DNA of 25,430 nt from DASUPK01 sp036505735 (GTDB lineage Bacteria > Actinomycetota > Thermoleophilia > Solirubrobacterales > 70-9): contig DASXSZ010000077.1 in the NCBI GenBank assembly GCA_036505735.1, positions 1 to 25,430 on the forward strand, given 5' to 3'. A program made the translations under genes and the position numbers. Shown here one piece after another: positions 1-7,647 of this stretch; the stretch's first letter is position 1, and the number at the start of each line of letters is the position of its first letter. The notes beneath the pieces are model-generated. The model saw nothing but the letters and a program-made list of their open reading frames with translations, did not search any database and was not told where the DNA came from.

Positions 1-5
1 CCGAC

Positions 6-1385
6 GTGACCGGGCGACGCGGGCACGGCGCCCAGCGGGGCCAGGCTCTACCGGCCCTTCTCGGCGCCGGGCTCATCCTGATCCTGGCCGCGCTTGCGCT
101 GGCGGCGATCGGCGGGGCCGCCACGGGAAAGGAGAGGGTGCAGAGGGCGGCGGATCTGGCGGCGCTCTCGGCGGCGCGCAGCATGCGCGACGACGTGCCT
201 CGGTTGCTGGCGCCGGCGCGGCTCCCTGACGGTGCGCCGAACCCCGGGCATCTCTCGCGGGCGGAGTATCTTGCGCGAGCGCGACTCGCCGCCATGGACG
301 CGGCGAGGCGCAACCGCGTCGACCCGGCTCGCCTGCGGGTCACCTTCCCGGACGCCGCCGACCCGCCGCTGCGGGCTCGGGCCACGATCGCCGGTGAGGT
401 CGATCCGGAGGACCTTCCCGGTGGCGAGCGCCTCGGTGCTCATCAGCCGATCTCGGTGGTCGCGTCGGCGGTCGCCGAGGCGTCGGCGCCCACGAGCTCC
501 TGGACCGGCATGCCCTCGCAGGCCGAGGGCGGCGGATATTCGGGCCCGCTGGTCTACCGGGACGGCGAGGGGATGAGGCCCGACGTCGCCGCGGCCTATG
601 ACCGCATGGCCGCCGCGGCCCGCCGTGCGGGAATCGACCTGGTGGTCGTCTCCGGCTACCGATCTGACGCTGAGCAGGCCGAGCTCTTCGCGCGGCACCC
701 GGACCCTCGCTGGGTCGCGCCGCCGGGGCACTCGCTCCATCGCTGCGCGACCGAGCTCGATCTGGGCCCTTCGTCCGCGTACGGCTGGCTGGATGCGAAC
801 GCACCGCGGTTCGGGTTCGTGCGGCGCTACTCGTGGGAGGCCTGGCATTTCGGTTTCGATGCGGGCCCGCAGCCCTGCTCGGAGGCCGGCAACGCGGTCG
901 GGCCTGAAGCGGCGCTTGGGGAGGAGGAGGGTCTCGGGCGCAGCTCCGGGCTGCCCGCATTCGTTCCAGCGCCGTATCGGGATCCGCTGCTCCACTCGGC
1001 GTCGCGATGGAACGTCTCTCCTGGCTTGCTCGCCGCACAGCTGATGGCGGAGTCGGGCTTCAACCCGCGCGCGGTCTCGCCGGCGGGAGCGCTCGGGATC
1101 GCGCAGTTCATCCCCTCGACGGCGCGCTCCTACGGGCTCCGGGACCCGTTCGATCCCGTCGCCTCGATAGATGCCCAGGCGCACCTGATGTCGGACCTGC
1201 TGCGCCGCTTCGGCTCGGTCCCACTGGCGCTCGCCGCCTACAACGCCGGTCCGGGCGCCGTGGCGGCTTGCGGCTGCGTGCCGCCCTATCCGGAGACGCG
1301 CGCCTACGTCGCCAGGATCCTCGCCCTCGCCGACGGCGCGGGCGTCCTCCTCTCGCCGCCGCTGGAGGTCAGGTTGGTCAGGTGA
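6..1385 (+). CDS. TadE/TadG-like anchor fused to VanY-type DD-carboxypeptidase and SLT lytic transglycosylase
   Basis: A 459-residue protein with three parts. Residues about 10-60 hold a QALP motif, one strongly hydrophobic helix (about 17-36) and a following RVQRAADLAALSAARS segment, as in TadE/TadG and Rv3654c-like pilus-locus proteins. Residues about 180-285 are a VanY/VanX-like peptidase: the zinc motif SxHxxGxAxD is recognisable as S243, H245, D252, and ExxH is E278/H281. Residues about 320-445 are a transglycosylase SLT domain: catalytic Glu is E349 in AESGFNP, followed by SPAGALGIAQFIPSTA and AYNAGPGAV. Both enzyme domains would face the outside and cut peptidoglycan, one the peptide stem and one the glycan. 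The GTG start at base 6 is uncertain because the frame is open to the window edge; a tad locus may lie upstream. Domain calls are from visible motifs; the combined role in wall remodelling is inferred. Confidence 0.85.
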   Translation: MTGRRGHGAQRGQALPALLGAGLILILAALALAAIGGAATGKERVQRAADLAALSAARSMRDDVPRLLAPARLPDGAPNPGHLSRAEYLARARLAAMDAARRNRVDPARLRVTFPDAADPPLRARATIAGEVDPEDLPGGERLGAHQPISVVASAVAEASAPTSSWTGMPSQAEGGGYSGPLVYRDGEGMRPDVAAAYDRMAAAARRAGIDLVVVSGYRSDAEQAELFARHPDPRWVAPPGHSLHRCATELDLGPSSAYGWLDANAPRFGFVRRYSWEAWHFGFDAGPQPCSEAGNAVGPEAALGEEEGLGRSSGLPAFVPAPYRDPLLHSASRWNVSPGLLAAQLMAESGFNPRAVSPAGALGIAQFIPSTARSYGLRDPFDPVASIDAQAHLMSDLLRRFGSVPLALAAYNAGPGAVAACGCVPPYPETRAYVARILALADGAGVLLSPPLEVRLVR

Positions 1386-1482
1386 TCTGGCTTCGCCACC
1401 AGATCGCGGCGGCAGGCGGCCGCCCAACATAAGTCGCTCCGGGCTTCGCCCTTCGCTCCGGAAGTGGAGCGGCTTGGCCGCC
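1384..1482. terminator. Hairpin cluster between convergent genes (probable bidirectional terminator)
   Basis: The 98 bp between two convergent genes hold several short perfect inverted repeats: GATCTGG/CCAGATC (about 1384-1405), GGGC/GCCC around 1441, CGCTCC/GGAGCG (1454-1471) and GCGGC/GCCGC (1469-1481). No T-run follows any stem. Such tandem stems could stop transcription from both sides or be REP-like repeats; the role is inferred. Confidence 0.5.
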
Positions 1483-1483
1483 G

Positions 1484-2884
1484 CTAGGGAGTGGCCGGGT
1501 TCGGCTTGGAGACCGAGACCTCGCCGACGACCTCGAGTCCGCCGGCGGGCTTGTACTGGTAGACGTCGTAGACACCGCTGCTGGGGTCGCCGTGGACGTC
1601 CATGTCGATCGGCCCGGAGGCGCCGGTGTAGTCGATGTCCTTGCCGTCCTCGAGCGCCTCGATCGCGTCCGGGAGCTGCTGCCAGCTGTACTCGTCGCCG
1701 CCGGGCGCCGTGATGTCAATCAGCTCGTCGGCCATCTGCTGGCCGTCGGTCGAGCCGGCCGCGACCGCGGCCAGATAGCAGAGCACCGTGGCGTCGAACT
1801 CCTGCGCGGCGAACGGCTCGAGCATGACGTCGTGCGGATCCGCGGACTTGAACGCCTGCACGAAGGCGGAGGACGCCTCCTCATCGTTCGGGGCGCCCGG
1901 GGCGAGGGCGCGCATCCCCGCCACCGCCTCCGCGCCGACCTGCTCGGTGAGGCCGGGGGAGACGAGCTGGTCGCTCCCCCAGGACGTCGGCGGATCCCAT
2001 CCGTAACTCGTGGAGAGGGCCGGAGCGATCTGGGAGAACCCGGTGAGGTCGTCGACGATCAGGACCGCGTCAGGGCTCCCCGTGGTGATCTGCTCGGCCT
2101 GCGCGGAGTACGCCGATGAGCTGGTCCCGGAGTAGCCGCCGGTGGTCGTCGAGTCGCCGCTCGATCTCGAGTAGGTCGACGAGGTGCTGAGAGGCGGCGG
2201 GGCGAGGACGACCTGTGCGCCGACCGTGCCGTCATCGCCCTGCCAGGCCTCGATGAAGTCCTGGGTGATGGAATCGCCGTAGCTGTCGTTGCTGGCGGCG
2301 ACGTTGACCGTGTATCCCTGCGTGCCGCCGAGATCCCTGTCGATCGCCTTGGAGAGAGCCGACCCCTCGAGCGAATCGGGGAGCGCGGTGCTGTCGACGA
2401 GGTCGTGGTCGCTGAGCTCGGCGACGTCCTGACCCGTGGGCACCGGAGAGATCTCGAGGACCTTCGCGGGGATGGTGATGTCGTGCGCGGTTTGCGCCAC
2501 CGCATCCGGCGACCATGGCCCGGTCAGGCAGCTGGCGCGATCGCCGTTGACGAGCTTCTCGGCCGAATCGACCGCGCTGTCAGTGTCGCTGCCCTGATCC
2601 TGCTGGACGACCCTGATCGTATGGTCGGCGCCAGCCGCCTCGATGGCGCGCCTGATCTCCTCGACCGCCACGGCCGACGCCTTCTGGCCCGAGTCGCCGA
2701 CGGCCTTCGAGCCGCCGCTGAGTGGCAGCGAGTTGCCAATCACGAGGTCGAGCGTCTTCGATCCAGGGCCGTTGCCCCCACCGCCACCGCCGCCGCAGGC
2801 GGCGACACCGAGGGCCAGCGCCACGCAGGCCGACACGGAGAAAGCGCCGCGGATGTAGAGCCGGCCTGTCTGGGACGTATTCAT
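1484..2884 (-). CDS. LivK-type (branched-chain amino acid ABC) substrate-binding lipoprotein
   Basis: The 466-residue product starts with a signal peptide and a lipobox, VAAC, with the lipidated Cys at residue 30, followed by a Gly-rich linker. The body resembles type 1 periplasmic binding proteins of the branched-chain amino acid/urea transport family: an early IGNSLPLSGG segment, GPWSPDAV in the ligand-cleft region, and TGFSQIAPAL and DATVLCYLAAVA later. A Ser/Thr/Gly/Tyr-rich stretch of about 35 residues interrupts the middle of the fold. The start at 2884 (MNTSQTG) is preferred over the upstream GTG at 2929, which would run into the divergent gene. No livHMGF-type permease or ATPase lies nearby, so it is an orphan binding protein whose ligand cannot be told from sequence. 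Confidence 0.85.
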   Translation of the reverse strand: MNTSQTGRLYIRGAFSVSACVALALGVAACGGGGGGGNGPGSKTLDLVIGNSLPLSGGSKAVGDSGQKASAVAVEEIRRAIEAAGADHTIRVVQQDQGSDTDSAVDSAEKLVNGDRASCLTGPWSPDAVAQTAHDITIPAKVLEISPVPTGQDVAELSDHDLVDSTALPDSLEGSALSKAIDRDLGGTQGYTVNVAASNDSYGDSITQDFIEAWQGDDGTVGAQVVLAPPPLSTSSTYSRSSGDSTTTGGYSGTSSSAYSAQAEQITTGSPDAVLIVDDLTGFSQIAPALSTSYGWDPPTSWGSDQLVSPGLTEQVGAEAVAGMRALAPGAPNDEEASSAFVQAFKSADPHDVMLEPFAAQEFDATVLCYLAAVAAGSTDGQQMADELIDITAPGGDEYSWQQLPDAIEALEDGKDIDYTGASGPIDMDVHGDPSSGVYDVYQYKPAGGLEVVGEVSVSKPNPATP

Positions 2885-2897
2885 AGCCAGTGCGCTA

Positions 2898-2907
2898 ACG
2901 GTAGGGT
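2898..2907. promoter_or_regulatory. Overlapping divergent -10 elements (maoC-like gene and binding lipoprotein)
   Basis: Only 30 bp separate the two divergent start codons. On plus, TAGGGT (2902-2907) is 7 nt before the ATG at 2915, the spacing expected for a leaderless mRNA. On minus, TACCGT (2903-2898) lies 13 nt before the ATG at 2884, implying a leader of about 6 nt with no Shine-Dalgarno. The two boxes share the TA at 2902-2903. The plus box is convincing; the minus box is tentative. Confidence 0.5.
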
Positions 2908-2914
2908 CTGAGCC

Positions 2915-3382
2915 ATGGCGACGGTTCAAGTCGACGGGATCGAGGGGCTAAAGGCCCTGCAGGGAAAGACGATCGGCCCGAGCGAGTGGCGCGAGGTCAC
3001 GCAGGAGGACATCAACACCTTCGCCGACCTGACCAACGACCACCAGTGGATCCACGTCGACACAGAACGGGCCAAGACCGAGAGCCCGTTCGGGACCACC
3101 GTGGCTCACGGCAACCTCACCCTTTCGCTGATCGACGGCATGCGATTGGAGCTCCTCGACTCGACCGGCTTCAAGCTCGGGGTCAACTACGGCTGGAACA
3201 GGGTGCGCTTCCCGGCGCCCGTGCCCGCCGGGTCGAGGGTCCGCATCACCTCCGAGATCACCGAGGTCGAGGAGGTCGGGGCCGGCTGGTGGCAGGTCGT
3301 CACGCGCTTCACAGTTGAGCTGGAGGGCTCGGACAAACCGGCCTGCGTCGCGGACTCGGTCGGCCGAGCCCTCCCCGAATAG
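2915..3382 (+). CDS. MaoC-like (R)-specific enoyl-CoA hydratase
   Basis: A 155-residue single hot-dog domain protein. The hydratase-2 motif is clear: FADLTNDHQWIHVD (residues about 36-50) carries the Asp-x4-His catalytic pair, followed by SPFGTTVAHG (about 58-67). This family hydrates trans-2-enoyl-CoA to (R)-3-hydroxyacyl-CoA; NodN-like members have the same architecture, and the natural substrate is unknown. The ATG at 2915 has no Shine-Dalgarno but has TAGGGT 7 nt upstream, fitting leaderless translation. It converges on the cupredoxin gene with only 4 bp between stop codons. The crotonase-family gene further on suggests a common acyl-CoA theme, but the genes are not in one operon. Confidence 0.88.
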   Translation: MATVQVDGIEGLKALQGKTIGPSEWREVTQEDINTFADLTNDHQWIHVDTERAKTESPFGTTVAHGNLTLSLIDGMRLELLDSTGFKLGVNYGWNRVRFPAPVPAGSRVRITSEITEVEEVGAGWWQVVTRFTVELEGSDKPACVADSVGRALPE

Positions 3383-3386
3383 CGCG

Positions 3387-3815
3387 CTACTTCACCGTCA
3401 GCGTCCCCTCCATGCCAGCTTCGCGGTGACCGGGCACGCTGCAGAAGAACGTGTAGGTCCCGGGCGTCAGGTTGACCGTCGCGGTGGCGGTTCCGGACGA
3501 GACGAGATCGGTTCCACCGAGCTCCTTGCCGGAGGAGTCCTCGACTTTGACGTCGTGCTGGAGCGCCTGCATGTTGTCGAAGCTGATGGTCACGCTGCCG
3601 GTCTTGGCGCTGACGTCCTTCTGCTCGAAGGCCAGGGTGCTGCCGGAGGGCGTCGAGATGTCGACCGTCGAGCCCCCGCCGCCACCAGCCGCCGGAGCCG
3701 TGGTCGCGGGCGTCGCGGCCGCGGTCGTCTCGTTGTTGTCGCCGCCGCCCCCGCACGCGGCCAGGCCGAGCACGGCCAGGGCCGCCACGGCCAGCACTGC
3801 TGAAGCTCGTCTCAT
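3387..3815 (-). CDS. Plastocyanin/azurin-like cupredoxin lipoprotein
   Basis: A 142-residue exported blue-copper protein. A signal peptide ends in the lipobox LAAC (lipidated Cys21), followed by an Ala/Thr/Pro/Gly-rich linker (about 22-50) and one cupredoxin domain. All type 1 copper ligands are visible: H87 (QHDVKV), C125, H130 and M135 in the C-terminal FFCSVPGHREAGM loop. It should carry single electrons at the outer face of the membrane; the partner is unknown, though cytochrome c maturation genes occur later in the window. The start at 3815 is chosen over the frame's upstream start at 3851 because GAAAGGTGG lies just upstream and the signal peptide then begins MRRAS. Confidence 0.9.
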   Translation of the reverse strand: MRRASAVLAVAALAVLGLAACGGGGDNNETTAAATPATTAPAAGGGGGSTVDISTPSGSTLAFEQKDVSAKTGSVTISFDNMQALQHDVKVEDSSGKELGGTDLVSSGTATATVNLTPGTYTFFCSVPGHREAGMEGTLTVK

Positions 3816-3849
3816 CGAGGCCACCTTTCTCTCGTCGCCAGGTTGGCCC

Positions 3850-3855
3850 ACTCTA
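3850..3855 (-). promoter_or_regulatory. -10 element of the cupredoxin gene
   Basis: TAGAGT read on minus, placing the transcription start near 3843 and giving a leader of about 28 nt that contains the AGAAAGGTGG ribosome site. No clear -35 box is seen. Confidence 0.4.
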
Positions 3856-3883
3856 GTACGGGCCTCTAAACGCTTGGGATTGC

Positions 3884-4732
3884 TCAGTCGCCCCGGAACT
3901 CCGGCGTTTCGCCCGCGAAGAAGGCGGTCACGCCGCGGCGCAGGTCCTCGGTCCCCATGCTGTCGGCGATCCCGTGACGCTCGAGCTGCAGATGGTCGGT
4001 GAGCGAGTGCTCGATGCTCTCGTGCAGGAGCCGCTTGGTCATCCGCACGTAGTAGGGAGCCTTGGCCGCGAGCTTCTCGGCCTTCTCGCGAGCTCGGGTG
4101 AGCAGCTCGTCGGCCGGGACCACCTCCGTGACGAGGCCCGCCTCGTGCGCCGCCTCGGCGTCGAGGTTGGGGTCGTTGAGCGCGAGCTCGAGCGCCTTCG
4201 CGGGGCCCACGACCCGCGGCAGGAAGTAGGTCATCCCGCCGTCCGGTGCTGCCCCGATGCGCCCATAGGCGATCGCCAGGAAGGCATCCTCGGAGGCGAT
4301 CCGGATGTCCGCCGAGAGCGCGAGCGACATGCCGGCCCCCGCCGCGGGCCCGTTGATCGCGGCGATCACCGGATACGGGATGCGGCGGATGTCGACGATC
4401 GCGTTGTGGAGCTGCTCGGCCCCCCGGCGCACCTCGGATGGCAGGTCGACGCTCTCGTTGCTGACCCCGCGCTTGAACCAGTTGACGTCCCCGCCCGAGC
4501 AGAACGCCCGCCCGGCGCCGGTGATGATCAGCGCCCGGATCGGCGCCCGATCGGCGAGCCAGGCCGCGGCGATGGTGAGCTCCCCGATCAGCTCGGGGCT
4601 CATGGCGTTGAGGGCGTCCGGGCGGTTCAGGGTCAGCGTCCCGACCTCTCCTTCCACCTCGATCTCGAGTGTCTCCAGCTCGGGCGGATCGCCTGTCAGC
4701 AACGGAACCTCGGTCTCTGCGGTCTTCGCCAT
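3884..4732 (-). CDS. Crotonase-family enoyl-CoA hydratase/isomerase
   Basis: A 282-residue crotonase-fold protein of normal length: VGTLTLNRPDALNAMSPEL near the N-terminus, oxyanion-hole segments AFCSGGD and NGPAAGAGMSLAL, and APDGGMTYFLPRVVG. The two Glu residues that activate water in classical enoyl-CoA hydratase (in GGGCEL and PEI.LG) are not present at the aligned positions, where I read Ser and Tyr. The PDGG motif instead resembles PaaG-type isomerases and related subfamilies. An isomerase or a different acyl-CoA reaction is therefore more likely than simple hydration; this is inference. The start at 4732 is chosen because AGGAGG (4739-4744) is 6 nt before it, whereas the ATG at 4738 directly abuts that site. 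It is divergent from uvrC. Confidence 0.85.
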   Translation of the reverse strand: MAKTAETEVPLLTGDPPELETLEIEVEGEVGTLTLNRPDALNAMSPELIGELTIAAAWLADRAPIRALIITGAGRAFCSGGDVNWFKRGVSNESVDLPSEVRRGAEQLHNAIVDIRRIPYPVIAAINGPAAGAGMSLALSADIRIASEDAFLAIAYGRIGAAPDGGMTYFLPRVVGPAKALELALNDPNLDAEAAHEAGLVTEVVPADELLTRAREKAEKLAAKAPYYVRMTKRLLHESIEHSLTDHLQLERHGIADSMGTEDLRRGVTAFFAGETPEFRGD

Positions 4733-4766
4733 GGTCATCCTCCTGGGGGCGCGGGACCGCGGAGCC

Positions 4767-4772
4767 TACCCT
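4767..4772 (+). promoter_or_regulatory. -10 element for leaderless uvrC
   Basis: TACCCT followed by exactly 7 nt and the GTG start at 4780. There is no Shine-Dalgarno in front of the GTG. This matches the leaderless-promoter layout seen for several other genes here. Confidence 0.6.
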
Positions 4773-4779
4773 TCTATTT

Positions 4780-6687
4780 GTGCCAAAGACCAGCGAGAAG
4801 TTGGCCGACCAGCGCCGGGAGCTCCCAGATGCCCCGGGCGTCTACGTCTTCCGCGACAGGGCGGGCGACGCCCTCTACGTCGGCAAGGCGAACTCGATCC
4901 GTAAGCGGGTGGCGTCGCACTTCGCCGGCAAGGGCTCCGGGCGCGGGGCGGGGATGGGCGGCACCGCGGAGTTGATCGACCGCACCGAGTCGATCGAGTT
5001 CCTGGTGACGCGGAACGAGGCGGATGCCCTGCTCTCGGAGCAGAGCTTCATCAAGCGCTACCGGCCGCGGTTCAACATTCGCCTGCGGGATGACAAGTCC
5101 TATCCGTACGTCGGCATCAGCCTCGACGAGGAGTTCCCCCGCGTCTACTTCACCCGCGAGCGCCATCGTCCGAACCGCGCCTACTTCGGGCCGTTCTCGA
5201 GCGCCAAGCGCGTCCGCGAGACGCTCGACCTGCTCGGCAAGCTCTTCCAGTACCGCACTTGCGAGGGGCCGGAGCCCGGACGGCGCTCCGGCGTCCCCTG
5301 TCTCGACTACTACATCAAGCGCTGCCAGGCGCCCTGCGTCGGATACATCGACAAGGACGAGTACCGGCGCAACATCGACGCGATCGTCGGCTTCCTCTCG
5401 GGCCGCTACAAGGAGATCGCCCGGGATCTCGAGCAGAAGATGCAGGAGACTTCGGAGGCGCAGGACTTCGAGCGGGCGGCGCTGTTCCGGGACCGCCTCA
5501 ACGCGGTCACGGGGATGATGGAGCGCCGTGCGGTGGCCGGCGCTTCCCTCGGGAGCGCGGACGTGATCGGCGTTGCCGTCGAGGCAAACGATGCCAACGC
5601 GCAGGTCTTCCAGGTCCGCGATGGCGTGCTCGCCGAGCGCCAGGGGTTCTACCTCGCGGGCGCGGAGGGGGACGGGGATCGCGACCCGGGTGACGTCGCC
5701 GAGACCTTCCTGCTCCAGTACTACGGGGCCGCGCCCTCGGTCCCGGGCAGGGTGATCGTCGGGCCGGAGCTCAAGGGCAGGACCACGGTTCTCGCCGAGG
5801 CCCTGAGCAGCCAGCGCGACTCCCAGGTCGAGGTCAGGGTCGCCTCGCGGGGCGACATGCGGCGCCTGCGCGAGTCGGCCGAGAAGAACGCCAAGCTTGC
5901 GCTCGCCCAGGACAAGTTGCGGCGCGAGCATCGCCGCCAGCAGCGAGTCGAGTCGCTCTCCGCCCTCCAGGAGGCGCTCGGCCTGGAGCGGGTCCCGGTG
6001 CGCATTGAGGGCTTCGACATCTCGAACCTGGGGGAGACCCACACGGTCGCTTCGATGGTCGTCTTCGAGGGAGGTGCGCCAAAGAAGTCCGACTACCGCA
6101 AGTTCGGCATCCGGGGCGAGTTCGGGGAGAACGGGGGCGGCCCGGACGACTTCGCGGCGATGCAGGAGGTGCTCTCCCGGCGGCTCGGGCGATACCTGCA
6201 GCAGGCCGACATCTCGCCGCACGACTCGGACCGCGACGCGAGCTTCGCGGCCCTTCCCGACCTGATCGTGATCGACGGCGGCAAGGGCCAGCTCTCGGCC
6301 GGCTTGAGGGCGCTCGAGCCGCTCACCGAGCGCGGGGTCGCGGTAGTCAGCCTCGCCAAGCGGATCGAGGAGGTCTTCGTCCCCGAGCGCAGCGACCCGA
6401 TCCTGCTCGAGAAGGGCTCCGACGCGCTGCGGATCCTGCAGCGGGTGCGGGACGAGGCGCACCGCTTCGCGATCACCTTCCACCGCAGCCGGCGCGACAA
6501 GGCGATGACGGCCTCGGTGCTGGACGGCGTCCGCGGCGTCGGCCCGGCCCGCAAGCGCGCCCTGCTCAAGCACTTCGGCTCACCGGACCGCCTGCTGACC
6601 GCGAGCCGCGAGGAGCTCGAAGCGGTGCCCGGGGTGCCCGGTAAGCTCGCTCGCGAGATCCACCGTCAACTCCACAGAGCGGGCTGA
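4780..6687 (+). CDS. uvrC: UvrABC excinuclease subunit C
   Basis: A 635-residue UvrC, which makes both incisions around bulky lesions after UvrB loading. Domains in order: an N-terminal GIY-YIG nuclease (DAPGVYVFRD, then ALYVGKA and ALLSEQSFIKRYRPRFN), a Cys-containing segment with GVPCLDYYIKRCQAPCVGYI, a UVR motif for UvrB contact (DLEQKMQETSEAQDFERAALFRDRL, in two parts), the RNase H-like C-terminal nuclease (IEGFDISNLGETHTVASMVVF and DLIVIDGGKGQLSA) and tandem helix-hairpin-helix at the end (LDGVRGVGPARKRALLKHF). Upstream in-frame codons exist, but the GTG at 4780 gives the standard N-terminus and has TACCCT 7 nt before it. Its stop overlaps the rapZ start in TGATGA, so uvrC and rapZ form one transcript. 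Confidence 0.96.
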   Translation: MPKTSEKLADQRRELPDAPGVYVFRDRAGDALYVGKANSIRKRVASHFAGKGSGRGAGMGGTAELIDRTESIEFLVTRNEADALLSEQSFIKRYRPRFNIRLRDDKSYPYVGISLDEEFPRVYFTRERHRPNRAYFGPFSSAKRVRETLDLLGKLFQYRTCEGPEPGRRSGVPCLDYYIKRCQAPCVGYIDKDEYRRNIDAIVGFLSGRYKEIARDLEQKMQETSEAQDFERAALFRDRLNAVTGMMERRAVAGASLGSADVIGVAVEANDANAQVFQVRDGVLAERQGFYLAGAEGDGDRDPGDVAETFLLQYYGAAPSVPGRVIVGPELKGRTTVLAEALSSQRDSQVEVRVASRGDMRRLRESAEKNAKLALAQDKLRREHRRQQRVESLSALQEALGLERVPVRIEGFDISNLGETHTVASMVVFEGGAPKKSDYRKFGIRGEFGENGGGPDDFAAMQEVLSRRLGRYLQQADISPHDSDRDASFAALPDLIVIDGGKGQLSAGLRALEPLTERGVAVVSLAKRIEEVFVPERSDPILLEKGSDALRILQRVRDEAHRFAITFHRSRRDKAMTASVLDGVRGVGPARKRALLKHFGSPDRLLTASREELEAVPGVPGKLAREIHRQLHRAG

Positions 6688-7622
6688 TGAACCCCGAGGC
6701 TTCGCAAGACGGAGACGGCGCGGGGCCCGGCGAGAAGCGAGTCGAGCTCGTGGTGATCACGGGTTACTCAGGCGCCGGCAAGTCGGAGGCGATTGCTGCG
6801 TTCGAGGACGGCGGCTACTTCTGCGTCGACAACCTGCCGCCGCGGATGATCGGCGGCCTCGGTGAGCTCTTCCGGCACGAGGGCAGCGGGGTGGAGAAGG
6901 CCGCCGTCGTGACCGACGTGCGGGGCGGTGAGTACTTCGAGGACCTGCTCGCGGTGCTCGACGAGCTCGCCGCCAGCGGGCTGGATCTGAAGGTCGTCTT
7001 CCTGGAGGCCGACGAGGAGGCTCTCCTGCACCGCTACAAGGAGACCCGCCGCAGGCATCCGCTCGCCCGAAGCGGCAGGATCGTCGACGGCATCCGGGCG
7101 GAGCGCGACCGGCTCGCGCCTCTCCGGGAGCGCGCCGACGTGGTGATCGACACGACGTCACTGACCGGCGCGGCACTGCGGCGCCGCATCGCGACCGAGC
7201 TGATCGGAAGGGACAGACAGGAGAACCAGCTGGCCCTGACGATCCTCACCTTCGGGTTCAAGAACGGCCCCCCGCTGGACGCCGATCTCACCCTCGATGT
7301 CCGCTTCCTGCCGAACCCGCACTACGTCGACGAGCTGCGGCCGCTGACCGGGCTCGACGAGCCCGTCCGCGATTACGTGGAGTCCGGCACGCAGGCCGGC
7401 GAGTTCTACGGGCGCCTGATGCCGCTGCTCGAGTTCCTGCTCCCCGCCTACGTCGCGGAGGGCAAGCAGCATCTGACGATCGCGGTGGGCTGCACCGGTG
7501 GCCGCCACCGCTCGGTCACGGTCGCCGACCGGATCGCGCGGGAGCTCAGCAAGCGCAAGGACGTCAAGCTTCGCCTCGTGCACCGCGACGTGGAGCTTGA
7601 GCCGCGCCCCGCCGCTCGCTAG
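6687..7622 (+). CDS. rapZ: RapZ/YvcJ-family nucleotide-binding protein
   Basis: A 311-residue protein of the RapZ (YvcJ) P-loop family. A Walker A motif, GYSGAGKS, is at residues 26-33, followed by the family-typical CVDNLPP, and a conserved C-terminal block, HLTIAVGCTGGRHRSVTVADRI. In E. coli RapZ steers small-RNA decay controlling GlmS; in Gram-positives the family is a nucleotide-hydrolysing regulator linked to cell-wall precursor supply and competence. Which role applies here is unknown. The ATG shares one base with the uvrC stop (TGATGA), indicating translational coupling. In many actinobacteria this gene is followed by yvcK and whiA, then gap; here an ABC exporter follows. Confidence 0.94.
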   Translation: MNPEASQDGDGAGPGEKRVELVVITGYSGAGKSEAIAAFEDGGYFCVDNLPPRMIGGLGELFRHEGSGVEKAAVVTDVRGGEYFEDLLAVLDELAASGLDLKVVFLEADEEALLHRYKETRRRHPLARSGRIVDGIRAERDRLAPLRERADVVIDTTSLTGAALRRRIATELIGRDRQENQLALTILTFGFKNGPPLDADLTLDVRFLPNPHYVDELRPLTGLDEPVRDYVESGTQAGEFYGRLMPLLEFLLPAYVAEGKQHLTIAVGCTGGRHRSVTVADRIARELSKRKDVKLRLVHRDVELEPRPAAR

Positions 7623-7634
7623 ATAAGCCGTCCA

Positions 7635-7640
7635 TAACAT
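7635..7640 (+). promoter_or_regulatory. -10 element for the leaderless ABC ATPase gene
   Basis: TAACAT followed by exactly 7 nt and the ATG at 7648. It sits in the 25 bp after the rapZ stop, and no Shine-Dalgarno is present. Confidence 0.55.
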
Positions 7641-7647
7641 CCGTCGG

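Noticed and set aside
4774..6573. Long minus-strand open frame of about 600 codons opposite uvrC
   Set aside because: GC-rich codon bias leaves antisense frames open. The plus strand encodes a complete UvrC with all motifs, and the antisense product shows no recognisable domain.
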